A DNA stretch of 64,000 nt. It comes from Taxawa tesnikishii (nom. ined.) (lineage: Eukaryota; Ascomycota; Dothideomycetes; Dothideales). A model generated the notes under the pieces. That model did not search any database and was not told the origin of the DNA. It saw only the letters and a program-made list of their open reading frames with translations. The position numbers and the translations under genes are program-made. The stretch covers positions 372,001-436,000 of the forward strand of contig JAPDRO010000026.1 in NCBI GenBank assembly GCA_030247885.1, read 5' to 3'. The stretch's first letter is position 1. Every line of letters begins with the position of its first letter. This document shows positions 19,364 to 31,809 of the stretch, piece after piece.

Positions 19364-20799
19364 ATGCCTCCAACACCCAAACTCTGCTCCTCCTGCAATA
19401 CCGCCCGCGCTCAGATTCTCCGACCAAAGGATCACACCCGCCTCTGCGCACCCTGCTTCACATCCATATTCGAATCCGAAGTCGCCTCCACGGTAACCAG
19501 CTACTCCCTCTTCCACTCAGGCGAGCGCATCGCTATCGGCGCCTCCGGCGGCAAAGACAGCTGTGTTCTCGCCTCCGTCCTCAAAACGCTCAATGACCGG
19601 CATTCCTGGGGTCTCGAACTCATTCTCCTCTCCATCGACGAGGGCATTACCGGCTACCGAGATCACAGTCTCGAAGCCGTGAAACGGAATGCGGCGGAGC
19701 TGGGCCTGCCGTTGAAGATTGTCAGTTATGAGGAATTGTACGGCTGGAGTATGGACCAGGTGGTCGCGCAGATCGGGAAGAAGGGGAATTGCACGTACTG
19801 CGGTGTGTTCAGACGGCAGGCTCTGGATCGGGGTGCAGCACAATTGGGCGTCAGACACGTGGTAACAGGGCACAACGCGGACGACGTGGCGGAAACGGTG
19901 TTGATGAATCTGCTCCGGGGGATCTGCCGCGGTTGAGTCGCGCGACGAGTATCGTGACGAGCACGCCGGCAGCTGGGTTCAGGGACGGCGATGCGCAGAG
20001 TGAGGACAAGGAGGTGGGGATCACGGACGTCAAGAGGAGCAAGCCGTTGATGTATGCGTACGAGAAGGAGATTGTGCTTTATGCGCATCATAAGAAGCTC
20101 GACTATTTCTCGACAGAGTGCATATACAGTCCCGAAGCCTTCCGCGGTTCGGCGCGCACGCTGATCAAGAACCTGGAGAGGATACGGCCGGAGAGCATTC
20201 TGGACGTCGTGCAAAGCGGCATTGACATGGCAAAACTGGTACCGGACGCCGATGGGAACTGCAAGGGCGCATGTGGGAGTGGTGCGAAGAAAAAGCAGAA
20301 AGCTGAGAGGATCAGGATGAAGCCGGATGAGGAAGATGAGGGCAATGGAGGGTGTGGAGCCGGGAATGGACGGGGTACGGGAGGCGAGATGGCGGAAATG
20401 GAGAGGAAGTTGCAGGAAGATGAACGGGCCGCCGAAATGGGTGCGGAAACCGAGATCAACATGTCTACTCCAACTCCAACCGGACCACGGGACAGTGCTC
20501 ACGCATTGGATACCCGGGAAGGATCGAATGCGCCTACTTCTGCTGGACAACGCCACGACCGGAACGACACTGTTAACCCTAAGGATGGAGAGGGTTCCGA
20601 TTCACTGACTACTGTACCTATCAGGACAAAGGGAAAAGATGGGGCAACGAAGAAGAACGGCGCAGGCACCGCGTCAGGAAAGCAGACGCTGGGACGGTGC
20701 GAGCGATGTGGGTATCTATCGAGCCAGGCCATCTGCAAGGCCTGTGTTCTGCTAGAGGGGTTGAACAGGAGTAGGCCGAAGACTGCGATAGTGATATAG
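19364..20799 (+). CDS. NCS6: Cytoplasmic tRNA 2-thiolation protein 1 (Ncs6/Ctu1)
   Basis: Start ATG 19364, single exon, 478 aa after one frame correction. N-terminal zinc-binding cysteines (CSSC, CAPC) precede the PP-loop '[15 protein letters not shown]' that binds ATP. Then come '[14 protein letters not shown]' and '[19 protein letters not shown]', the conserved '[20 protein letters not shown]' and a C-terminal zinc ribbon (CERCGY and CKAC). With Ncs2, the protein thiolates U34 of tRNA Lys, Glu and Gln in the cytosol. A long Glu/Lys/Gly-rich insertion of about 150 residues separates the core from the last zinc ribbon. The frame slips at the G run 19917-19921; one more G gives the family motif '[11 protein letters not shown]'. 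Confidence 0.93.
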
Positions 20800-21196
20800 C
20801 AAGGACGTGATGTGAAAGAAATTAATCATTGCACGGAAAACGAGTGTTGCAGATTCTTGGATGTATCGCCAGGTGAGCCCCGTGGTGAGTACTCTGTTGC
20901 CTTGCAGTATCTGGAACAATCTAAACATCATATTCTCCGGTAGTTTGGTTCTCTCTTGAGGGAAAAGGTAATACCGATAACGATTGTGTGTAAATTGTGA
21001 CTTGAGCAACAGAGTGGTGCAGTTTCTCAGATGATACTGCTGTCTTTTGTTTCGCGAATTGTTCTTCTTCTGTACAAAGCAGTACTCTGCGTCTGTTATA
21101 CAGTGGCTGCTCGCACTCTAGCCTCCCCAGTCTCAGCCTCAGGCTCTCTGATCGGCGTCCTCTTTCCCATCCTCAGTCCTGTCCCAGCAACGTCGC
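20800..21196. other. Intergenic between convergent NCS6 and MIC10
   Basis: 397 bp of 3' flanks, AT-rich around 20810-21010. No gene seen. Confidence 0.45.
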
Positions 21197-21714
21197 TCAT
21201 GGCCTCATCACTCTCAGTCCGTCCCTCGCTGGCGCAGCAGCACGCTTGAAGCTCTGTGTGTGACGGATTAGTATATCTGCTCTCCAACATGTACTCCCAA
21301 AGATTCTCAGGATAATCGTACGCTGTCACACTCCTCCCACGCTCTTCCGGCACCGAAACCCAATCCGACAAACGCTGGCCATGCTCTCCGCTTGAAAAGA
21401 AGCACGGAAAAGATGACACCGAAGGATGCGCCGAGGGTCGAGCGGATCAGCATAGTGCTGAGGCAGTGGTCCCACTGTATCGCTGATGTTAGTTACGTCC
21501 TTATCTTTTGTAGGTTGAGGCCTTGACATCGCGTGCGCGTGCTCCTGTCGAAGAGGAAGCAACCTGGAGCACAATATCCGCGCAGCGAGTATAAAACATG
21601 ATCTCCGGCTCAGAATTGACGTGCCTTCTCATTGAGGAGAGCTTCGCTCATAGGCCTGTTTGGGCGGACGGCAGGAGGAGAGACGACAGGGTTTGGAGAG
21701 GTAGAATCGGCCAT
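21197..21714 (-). CDS. MIC10: MICOS complex subunit Mic10
   Basis: Three exons: 21714-21625, 21474-21322 and 21253-21197 (300 nt, 99 aa). After 'RPMSEALLNEK' comes the Mic10 core 'WDHCLSTMLIRSTLGASFGV', then 'IFSVLLFKRRAWPAFVGLGF', 'GAGRAW', 'ECD' and 'SFKR'. This has two membrane segments with Gly-rich oligomerisation motifs. Mic10 bends the mitochondrial inner membrane at cristae junctions. Intron 1 (150 bp) starts with GC rather than GT (AG|GCACGT) and ends ACAG; intron 2 (68 bp) is GT-AG. Reading through intron 2 leaves a longer overlapping frame, which I reject because the joined exons match the family. No frame break. Confidence 0.9.
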
Positions 21715-22030
21715 TGTGGGCTGTGTTGGGGGTCTGCATCTCGGATTAGACGGCGGTCATACAAGCACATGAAGCCCAACTTACTGACGGTTTTTCGGGA
21801 GCTGGTATAAGGAGACAGTGGTGGTGCTGAACTGTCGCAATGCGCTTCGGGAGTGTCTGTATGAAGCTCGTCCGCAACGAAAAGCTCGGACCATCACAAT
21901 CTTTCACATGCTTGTCACGCTGCTTCCACTTTTTGATTGAACAACCTCGAGCGTCGACATGGCGCGAAAGGAGAGAGGTGAAGAGGCGAGTAGCCAGTGT
22001 TTCATGTTGCAGAATTAATACTGACTGTAG
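21715..22030. promoter_or_regulatory. Divergent upstream region of MIC10 and URB2
   Basis: 316 bp. It may also contain the true first exon of URB2 (candidate ATGs at 21863 and 21959), but I could not join either one cleanly. Confidence 0.4.
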
Positions 22031-25000
22031 CATCAGAAAGGTTCAGCGCCTACTTCCTTGCAACGCCTTCTTTCGCTCGATAAATCTTTCGACTCTTTGG
22101 ACGAACGCATTCAGGAAGCCGCCCGCGTACTCGATATCACCCTCGAACGCAGACCAAATGTAAAGGATGTGCTGTCCAGCCAGCCACGTCGGGCCAGAGC
22201 TGGTCACGACGGGAGGCGTGAGCTTGTTGTCCGCTGGCTTTTGGAGAAGCTCAAGAATCAACCGGAAGTACGCCTGAACGCTCTAGCGTGGGAATTGCTC
22301 CGCAGGACCATCCAGGACATGACGGTTTCAAGCGCCGTGAGGGTTCTGGGTACTACGAGCATTACGAATGTTGCCATTGCAGCGCTGAACGAAAGCTTTC
22401 CTGAGGGCAACTTGAAGGCTGCGTTTTCGAGATCGCAGCAGGTTGTTGAAGAAGTGAAGACAACTAAGGAATCGGCGCGCAAGGAAAAGTCCAACAAGAG
22501 AAAGAGGAGCACTCCGGATACGGAAATACAGTCGCAAGGAGCTAATCCAGACAACGCAGCGAGAGTGTTCATGGAGCTAGCGAACCTGCTTTTCCTGCTT
22601 GTTGATCGCTCAAAGCCGTCTGAGCAAAGTATGGAATCTATAGCCAGCAGCCAAATGCAATCCCTCCTCCGCCTCGAAGGGCCAAAGATGATCGACCTGG
22701 TTCAGCATTGGTTTGAAGCATTGATCCTCCTCTGCAGGACGACGTATGACAATCAACTAGAGGACGCGTCAAAGCCCGCTTACATATCTTCGCTCATGGA
22801 CTTGTTGGTGGCGATCTGGACTTTGCAGCCACCCGCAGCTGCTGCGAGCGAGCTGTTTTGCAAGCAATGTCTTTGGCCTGCGACTTTGTTGCTTTCCGTG
22901 TTGCGACAGCCCCATTTGATCATTGCCTGGCAATCATCTCCGAACGATGTAAAACCCATCAGAGATGCCGTCCGCGTGTTGGAGCGCATGTTAGCCCAGC
23001 ATCTGTTTGTACCCGCACGAACTCAGTTCTTCAGCGCTCGCGATACGCCCCGCAACAAGCAGGAGAAGCCCAGTGTGGAGCCCTCGTCGGATATAGAAAG
23101 CCTTCTTACTCCCTTGAAGACCGAAATAGCAGCCTTAGACACGCAGACTGCCTCAGTTTCGGTGGTACCAGGAACAACTATGTGGAGCTTAGCGCAAGAC
23201 GCGATAGCATTCTTGCTGAATATCGCCCTACGCTGCGCAAATACATCCACGCCGAAAAGAAGAATTACAGAGAGGCCTTGGCTCGACGCCGTCTTCACTG
23301 CACTGTTTGGGGTCGCAGGCCCTGCCCCATCTGCTCTATTACCCGCAGGAATTCGAAGAGGTGATGCAACGCTAGCTACCATGCTAGACACGGTTCTCGA
23401 TCGAGGCCTTTCGTTAAGCACCGAGACGCTTGTTACGCTTGTTGACGAGCACTGTCACCTGCGCTTAGCTGACGACATCGTCGGCGGGCTCGTTGGCGAG
23501 CTTGTTGATGGGAGTGACTCTAACCTTTTAGGACGTTCAGAAGGCAAACTGGCAGCAGGGTTTAGTGTAGCCTCGAAGGCATTAGCTATGGATGCCAACG
23601 TCTTCGTCGGTAGCAACTCTGGCATTCTTGGACGGAAATTGATCGCCACGCTGTCTTTGCTGGCTAACTACCCACTGGTCTCGTCCGACAGTCCGCTCAC
23701 CAACCCAGAGTTGATCCCATCCGGTCGTTTTGCGAGAGATCATTGCGCTATACCGCTTCTGAGGGCATACGCACGCGTCAGAAATCTTCCATCTTTTCTG
23801 CGCGAATGCATAGATTCTTTGCACAAAATGCCCTCTCCTGTGGAGTGGTCCGTTTGGGCTGATCCAGAGTTACAGAGGGCACTTAGGGAGGTGTTAGAGA
23901 GTTCGATGACTGTGACCCAGATCAAGGAATTCCTCGAATCCATAGCGCCACCATCGAGCGAAAAGGAAAGAGTATATGCGGAAACGGTTATCTTAGATGC
24001 TGTCATCTTTGCCCTGCACTCAGATGCGGTTGTGGAACAGTTAACGCCTACTTTGACCTCTGTCGTTCAGATCTTGGAGGCCATGCTCGACGAGCAATCC
24101 GGCGCCTCAAGAATCAGAACCACTCATATTTGGTCAATGCTTTCGCGCCTCTACGTGCTGCTTTACCCTCGTCAAACGGAATTTATGAGCGATTCCGAAA
24201 GAGTCAACAAACTGTTCGACCATGCATGGGATGCTATCGTTCCTGCAGTCAACACGAGACGCGACAAGAAATACAACGAGTCGCAAGAAGTCTTTGGGTC
24301 GGGCGAATCCCGAGTACAGTTGCAAGAAGCTAATGCCGCGTTCGCCTTCGTTGCGCAAGTATGTGATCTCTTCCGGTTGCGCAGAGACGGCTCAGAAGAC
24401 CTCATTCGAAGCGTCATGCTCAAGGCGTGTGGCACACATGAGGAAGGAACCCTGGGATTTTATGCCTTCGATTTCGTCGAGTCATTCGCTGAGGCCATGG
24501 TTAAACACCCGCATTTACTCACTTTTGTGGAACGCAGACCGGAATTCTTTCGGGACCTTCTTCCACAGTCATTTGATCCTAGCAATCTAGAAAGTCAGAG
24601 ATTTTTATCTCTTTTTCACGCATTGCGCGATGCGATCCTTCTCTCAGGAGACAACAAGGCGAAGGAAGAATTCTTCGAGAGACTCTTCGAGAGCCTACCG
24701 TTTGCTTTGGCACAAGATGTATTCCTACGTTGGCCACTTACTGGCATGACACGTCAGCAGCGCGAACAATTGCTCGATCGGACCGCGAAACGTATCGAAG
24801 AGCATTCTGGATCATGGCAGCACAACGATGCATATGAAAGCCTGCATCGAGGACTGAGTCTCATGATCAAACTACTCGAAATACCAAATGCTACTGCGCA
24901 CATTGCGGTAGAGCCAGCGGCGTTGTGGAGCATGGCCAAGGCCCTTGATGATAACGCTGTCGACGAGACAGCGCTGCAGTTGCTGGACGAAGTCTACACT

Positions 25001-26643
25001 CTTCTGTACCAGCACATATTTGACACAAAGGAGCAAGAGCGGAGCAGGACTCTTATCAGCAAGCATTCGGAGCTTGTAGCGGACTTTGTTCAAAGTAGCT
25101 CATCGTACATTTCGGCACCTTCGTCCCTGCGACTAGTGTCAACATTCGTCTCGGCAACACAAAGAGGGCTTCCAGAGTCAGTCCTTGCTGGGCTTTCTCA
25201 CCAGTCGCCGACGGTCGTGAACGCGCATGTTGCAGCGCTTTGGAAGGACATTTCGCGGTTTCTTGATACGAAAGGAACCACGGCAAACACTGCTGGGCAG
25301 ATCATCCCTTGGATCATTCATGCATACACAAATTTACCCTCTGCGTTCATCGGGATCGGCAGTCCGACAACCAGGGAGAAATCAGACAGATTCTCTGCCT
25401 TGCTCCCCCTGTAGTCGGACTAAAGGTGTCGTCGAAGGAGCATGACCAGCTTCTGCCCGTCCGGCCAAATAATGTCCGTGTGCAGTGCTTCGAACAGATT
25501 TGCAGGAAGCATGGTCCCATGCGGAAGGAAATCTACATCTGCGCCGCGGAGCTCTTGAAAGAGAACTTGTCTCCTCAAGAGCGTCACCGCATTGTGTCTG
25601 CCTTCGCTGATGCGATGCATCGACTTTCTGAAAAGGAAAGGGTAGAGATTATCAATGCGGGTCTGCGAACGGGAGGAGGAGCAAGTGGCGAACAATCCGC
25701 GGTGCATTTGACATTGGTTCAACAAGTCATCGCATCGTTCGTCTCTGTCAAAGATGTTGCGGAAGAAGATAGCGCCGCTATCTTACCTGGAATGCTGAAG
25801 CTTTTGCGTGTCACCACCGATCACAAAACCCATAGTGGTCTAGCGAGATGCATAGCGATCATCCTGCGCAATAAGGTAAGCGCAGTTTCCACGCCCGGAC
25901 GTTCCATACGTCGATCTTCGCCGCTAACGCCTAGAGCAGCCGTTCCTCGTCAACCAATTCTCCATTGAGATGACACTGAGCACCCTTGCCACCCTCGCCT
26001 CTCCTTCCGCACCCTCCCTGCCCTCAAAACGCGCCTCGGCCATCTACCTCAACCTCTGCAACATCCTGCAAACCCTCCTCCTCCTGCACCGGCCCAGCCT
26101 GGGCGGACGTCTCCACCTCGTAATTCCCGTCCTCCAACGACTCATGGCACTGCTCTTCACCCCGCACAGTAAAGGCTTACGGACGGCCGGGCGAACAGAG
26201 CACTTCCTCCACCCGTCCTGGCTCGAGGCAAAGCAGCATCCGCTCGCGCTCAAACACGCGCAAAGTTCGCCCGGCTCCTGACGCTCCTTTGCAACCCGCC
26301 CCAGTCGGCCGTGTCCGGCCACCGCCAACACCACGTGGACCTGGTCGATGAGACGAGGAAGGCGAGGATCCATGTCGGCCAGTTTGGGCAGTACTTGCTC
26401 CATCGGTTCTGCGTGCTGGTGTTGAACGGGAGGCTGGGCGAGGGGATGAGGGACGCGCTGACGCCGGGGATCTGGGCTGTGGTGGATGTAATGGAGATGG
26501 ATAGGGAGGGGCCGGCTGGTGGGAAGGACGAGGGGGTGAGGGGTGTTAAGGCTCTGGGCGCGGCGATGGGGAATGCGGAACGAGCGGTGTTGAGGAGCGT
26601 GTGGGAGGACTGGAGGAAGTTTGGAGCGTGGAAGGGTGGGTGA
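22031..26643 (+). CDS. URB2: Ribosome biogenesis protein Urb2/Npa2
   Basis: A very long helical-repeat protein of about 1500 residues. The frame is open from 22031; recognisable sequence starts 'LLSLDKSFDSLDERIQEAAR'. The C-terminal Urb2 domain is clear: 'SAVSGHRQHHVDLVDETRKA', then 'HVGQFGQYLLHRFCVLVLN', 'EGMRDALTPGIWAVVDVM'. In yeast, Urb2 joins Npa1, Dbp6, Nop8 and Rsa3 in early 60S assembly in the nucleolus. A Lys/Arg-rich 'KEKSNKRKRS' may be a nuclear signal. One intron, 25876-25939, has branch CTAAC. Frame slips occur at C 25405-25409 (restores 'ALLPPVVGLKV') and A 26262-26264 (restores 'HAQKFARLL'). No in-frame ATG precedes the conserved start, so the 5' end is unresolved: an upstream exon or another slip. 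Confidence 0.88.
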
Positions 26644-27959
26644 GTGGGTTGTTGTAAGATGGACGGGACGCGAGTGCTCGGACAGAGTCTTCCGGGGTCA
26701 ATGCTGTCTGTCGTGCCAGGAGGATGCAGATGCGTTTCGTTTCCACCCGATGCTTCTATGCAAGAAAAGTTTATCTAAGATCGGAGCTCATCTGGTCGCG
26801 CTCGGTTCTTGAACAGATATGTGCTTCTCCGTTGCGTGTGCTAAAGTGACACGAACACGTCCCTGCATGTCCTTGTACCGGACGGCGGTGTTCGCCAGCC
26901 ATGCTGCTGCACAAGAGAAAGACAAAAGAGGGAGCTTTCGGAATCTGGGCCTACGTTTCCGTGTCCGCTCTGCCGGTAGATACGTGCTTCTCCGACATGA
27001 CACGGATACCATGCCTACTTTGAGCACTAGGTGAGATGAGCGCGTTGCGATACGCCAAGTCCTGGAATCGTCTTTCAGTTGCTCGATGGCATCGAGTAAA
27101 CTCAGGGCGTGGCGCGTCGACGACGGAGGCCCTAAACCGAGCCCGCTATCTACAGCCCTGTGGCCGGGGTTTTGCAGTTCAGCAGTTTTCCCCGTATCAA
27201 TGTTGCACCGACATTCTTCCGGCTCTGCGTCGGGCCAGAACTGTGGTGGCCCAAGTTTGTTTTTTGCTTGAGGTTTTCTTTGTAGCTTTCCTTACTGGGT
27301 AGTGCTGTGAAGCGTCACACTGCTTCCGTCTTGTAGGTGAGATAGGTGAATAGAAGGGCCGATATAGATAGATCTGACGCACCTGATTGCAGGATGAGAT
27401 GATCTTCTGTTTCCGAGTCTGGGCAAGAAGATGCGACGATCTGATAAGCGTTCAGACGCGGCAGTACTAACGCACCCGAATCCGGGGCTCGGTTTTCTCG
27501 GTTGCCATGTTGTTACTCGATCTCATCGAGTCAACGCGCCTTTTGACGTGAGCCCTGGGGCGGTGGATTGGCCCGCGGGGTTGCTCTATCTCCAAGCTAT
27601 CGCCTAGACACGCGCGGTGCTCATGACCGGATATGGGTTGAACATTCTTTTCCTGTCGTGCGTCTGCGATGTTTGTACATATAAAGACTTCGACGCACCC
27701 AAAGGCTCAAGCTGCTCATGACCACTGCCGCACCGCTCGCGTGACTTGATCTCTCCCGGAGCACTCTCGATTGTCAAAGAGATCGCACTGGTAGAATATA
27801 CACCACTGTTTCGAGCTGTCTTCATTCCTACAACAGTCCTTCTACCTTGACTTTTCTTCTCTTCCTCCTCATCGGGACTCCAAACTGCTTTGCCAGAGGA
27901 TAGAAGCTCGTTAAGGAAACACACGTCCCAAGTGATCCCGTAGGGATCAACCCATCATC
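26644..27959. other. Intergenic
   Basis: 1.3 kb between two plus-strand genes. ORFs are under 110 codons and overlap. The last 200 bp, with TTCTTCCTCCTC-type tracts, look like the permease leader. No RNA gene or repeat seen. Confidence 0.45.
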
Positions 27960-29701
27960 ATGGAAAAGGCTCACAAGGCCGTCCACTGGGCCAACAAGCT
28001 CGAAGTGTCCCACGAGCCCGGCCTCACAAATGCTCAACTCATGCTGGCCAACGAGGATCTCAAGCCCGTCGAGCCTGAACGTCGCACTTGGGGCTCGTGG
28101 AACTTTGTGGCCTTCTGGATTTCCGACTCTTTTAACATCAACACTTGGATGATCTCCTCTTCGATGATTGTCGACGGTCTTTCATGGTGGCAGTCCTGGA
28201 TCTGCGTTTGGGTCGGATATGCCATTGCCGGCTGTTTCATATGCATGACGGGCAGAATCGGTTCTACATACCACATCTCGTTCCCCGTTGCTTCCCGCAG
28301 CAGTTTCGGTGTTTGGGGGTCGCTGTGGCCTGTCTTCAACCGTGCAGCTATGGCGTGCGTTTGGTATGGTGTGCAAGCATGGATTGGCGGTAAGCTCGAT
28401 ACTTTATCCTCAATCCCTGTATACACAGGTCACTGACGAGTTTAACTGCTTGCAGGCACCACAGTCTACCTGATGATCCGTAGCATCTGGCCCAGCTGGG
28501 ACAACTACGGTCCTGACGGACACAAGAACACCATGCCCGCAAGCTCCGGCACAAACACACGCGACTTCGTCTCTTTTTCATCTTCTGGCTGTGTTCGCTG
28601 CCTTTCATCTATCCCCACGTGCACCAGATCCGCCACCTGTTCACCGTCAAGGCGGCCGTGGTTCCCTCCGCCGGCATTGCCTTCTTCATCTGGGCTATCG
28701 TACGCGCCCACGGCATCGGCCCTATCGTGCACCAGCCCGCCACCCTGCACGGTTCTGCACTCGGCTGGGCCATGGTCAAGGGCATCATGTCCGCGATTGC
28801 CAACTTCGCGACTTTGATCGTCAACGACCCCGACTTTGCACGTTTCGCCAAGCGACCCAGGTCGGCGCTGTGGTCGCAGCTCTTCACCGTCCCCCTCGGT
28901 TTCGCCGTCACATCCTTCATCGGCATCATCGTGTCATCCTCTTCCACCGTCATCTACGGGAAACCGATCTGGAGCCCGCTGGACCTGCTCACGCAGTTCC
29001 TCAACGACGAGCACGTCAGCGGCGCCACGCGCTTCGGCGTCTTCGTCATCTCGTTCGCCTTCGCGCTCGCCCAGCTCGGGACAAACATCGCCGCCAACTC
29101 CGTCTCCGCGGGCACAGACATGACGGCCCTGCTGCCACGCTACCTCAACATCCGCCGCGGAGGCTACATCTGCGCCGTCGTCGGCCTGGCCATGTGCCCC
29201 TGGAACCTCCTGTCCTCGACCAACAGCTTCACGACCTACCTATCCGCCTACTCCGTCTTCCTGTCCAGCATCGCCGGCGTCATCGTCAGCGACTACTACT
29301 TCGTCCGCAAGGGCTACCTGCAGGTCAAGGACCTGTACTCGGCGCAGAAAATGGGCCCTTACTTCTACACCCTCGGCGTGCACTGGCGCGGTTACGCGGC
29401 CTACGTCGCCGGCATCCTCATCAACGTCGTCGGCTTCGCTGGCGCGGTCGGAACGAAAGTCCCCGTTGGTGCGACGTACATTTACAATCTCAACTTCTTC
29501 TGCGGCTTCATCGTCAGTGCGGGCGTGTACTGGATCCTGTGCCACTTCTTCAAGATCCCGGCCACGAGCGATCACTGGCTCGAGGTTGATGACAATGGAA
29601 GGAATAACAGCTTGGTGTACGGTTCTGAGGAGGGAATGCCTGAGGGTGTGGGGTATGGAAGGGAGGTCGACAAGAAGGGAGCTCAAGAGACGGTGTATTA
29701 G
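27960..29701 (+). CDS. NCS1-family permease (uracil/uridine/allantoin type, Fur-like)
   Basis: Two exons, 27960-28389 and 28456-29701; 558 aa after one correction. The hallmarks of the fungal Fur branch are present: '[20 protein letters not shown]' in TM1, '[20 protein letters not shown]', '[14 protein letters not shown]', '[20 protein letters not shown]' in TM8, and '[17 protein letters not shown]'. About 12 membrane helices are expected. It would import a nucleobase, nucleoside or allantoin with protons across the plasma membrane; the exact substrate cannot be read from the sequence. The frame slips at T 28574-28578; one more T gives '[17 protein letters not shown]'. As written, the second exon would start in the wrong frame. 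Confidence 0.93.
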
Positions 29702-31809
29702 ATAGTCGAGTGTATTTGATGTTTCGTGATGGGATAGAGTGTTTTATTTTTTTGGATACACTATGAGCGACGACCTTTGATGATTGTTTTTTTGTGTTTC
29801 TGCCGAGTACTAGTTATGGATACCCAAAAGAATGATAGATTTGTTCTTGTCTTGCGAGTTCTGCTCTTGGCTGACGTTGACTGGCAGATTGCTTAAAGGG
29901 TGATTTTTTTCTTCTCTCAGGGTTCTTCAAGCCACCCTTCGTGTCCAAAGGCCCGTGTCAAATGCAGGCCATGAGAGAGTGGGGGCCGTGTGCTCGTGTG
30001 CCACCGTTCCCACCAGATGGGCAAGTTCGTCAATGAAGACGGAATCTAGCCAGAGTGAATGATTATGGTTGGATCTGGATCGACACGTGCTGTGTCGGCA
30101 AGAGCAGCAGCCATGAGTTGTAGGAGGCGATGAATTCCATGTGGCAGTGGGAATAACAATGCAGAGGTATCACCTCCCATATAGTCCCCAGGTCAGGCCA
30201 CCAACCAGTGACTGGAACCTCTTCCTCCAGATCTGTTGTGCCTATCGGGGCAATCAGAGGTATAACATCGCCTGTCTCCAAAACGTCCGTAATCCGGTAT
30301 TCATACCTCCCGCTGACCTTACTGGGCCTGGATGGGGCGCTTGGTTTGAGACAAGTCAGAGACGCCTAGTAGCACCACTCAGATGTGGAGAGTATTAGTT
30401 GGTGGCTCTGATAGGACTGCCGGTGGATCTGGAAGCGTCAAGGTCGCGTGGAGAGCTCCCGGTTCGCCGAGAGAGTGTTGACCACTACCTCCGGTAAGTT
30501 GTAGAAAGTATGGAGACTGACAAGGCGTGGCAAACTCCGAGCTTGACGCGTTGGCCATCAAATACAGACGTGCATATAGCATCTTTTCACCACAGCAATC
30601 CGGGAGGTCCTTACCATGGCTAGCCTGGCTGGAGCTGACAACAATAGCCTGGCGCCATACGACGATGCTGTTGGAGGATTAGTGGGTGACTGGTCGGCAG
30701 AGGGGATCCACTGCTCACGGGCTCTGTAGCTGACCTCTAAGGGAAAGGCTGAAGTAGTTGTAGACGGAAAAGGAATTCGACCGTCACGGCAATGCTGAAA
30801 TCTGGCCATTGGTAAGTTGCAGGCTTTGGCGCAGAGACGCCTCCCGCAGGCGTGGCACGTTTTGAGTTATTGGTAGACTCCACCTGCACGGCTTCTTACA
30901 ACTCTTCTGGATCAGTGAGACACAGCGCGTACAGAGTCTAAAGAGCTTATAGACGGAAAAAGACGAAGGTTCGGCGGAACGGCCTTCCATGCGCCACGTG
31001 GAATTCCTGCCTGAACTATCGCAATGGTCATCCCCAAAAGGCATGCAGTATGCTTGTCTGTTTAAACACTTTTGAGTGGGAATGTGCGTTATGTGATTTT
31101 GGTTGTGACTGTGACAAGTAAGCCAGCCCGTCCCCTCCTGCCCCTTCATGTGCTCGATTCCGCATGTTGTCCTGTTATACGGATGATCTGAGACAGCCCT
31201 CCCTAGTAAGCGGTCCCTGAGTGCCCAAATCTCAACGCTCGTACCTGAGCCCCCACTTGGCACAGCGCCGAAGACGCGGGGAGGCTTGACGGAGGTCGCA
31301 TCAATTGGTTGGGGCGGCGGCCCGATGCCCGCTAGACTGTGACGGAGTGAGGATGCACGGGTCTGTGGAGACGAGCGAAAGGTTATTCGACAGAGCCGTG
31401 TGTGCTTTGCGCTGCGTTCGCGCTGATGCATCTGGGCACGTTCCAGCCTGTCGCTGCTCACCTCCGCTTGCAATCGTTCATGGATACCTGATCACTTCTC
31501 CTCCTTGCTCGTGTCTTCGTAAAAACGCCAGAGTATCCGAAGAAAGACCACAAAGCGAAAGATTCCCCTGAAACGACTATTCGATCTTTCCGAGAAAGCT
31601 CACCGCCCTGCACCATTTACGGCTACGTCACATCAACAACAACGCGCTTGCTGCTGGGTCGCGAAGGACAACACACAAATTACCGACGCTTTCCGACACA
31701 CCGAATGGTCGCAGCACCGTAGTCGCGAGAGACGACGCGCTCCTCTCACTTCTCACCACAGAATACCGCGTGCGACAACTGGACACGATCGCCCAACGTT
31801 GTCGCAGGA
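29702..31809. other. Long intergenic stretch
   Basis: 2.1 kb. The best ORF (minus, 30784-31473, 229 codons) has no domain and irregular composition. Two short 'TAGACGGAAAA' echoes (around 30757 and 30952) recall the core of the 15.6-16.5 kb array, but the match is too short to claim. The final 300 bp are the promoter and leader of the next gene. Confidence 0.4.

Noticed and set aside
21096-21419. 107-codon alternative end of MIC10
   Set aside because: It results from reading through the second intron and destroys the conserved 'ECD-SFKR' end of Mic10.
28591-29589. 332-codon His/Arg-rich ORF inside the permease gene
   Set aside because: It is the +1 shadow of the high-GC permease exon; the permease frame matches the NCS1 family throughout.
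30784-31473. 229-codon minus-strand ORF in the long gap at 30-31 kb
   Set aside because: No domain, erratic composition, no splice partners, and it overlaps other frames; probably chance in GC-rich DNA.
29702-31809. Transposon remnant in the gene-poor 2.1 kb
   Set aside because: No terminal repeats, target duplications or transposase or polymerase motifs were found; only two 11-bp echoes of the tandem-array core.
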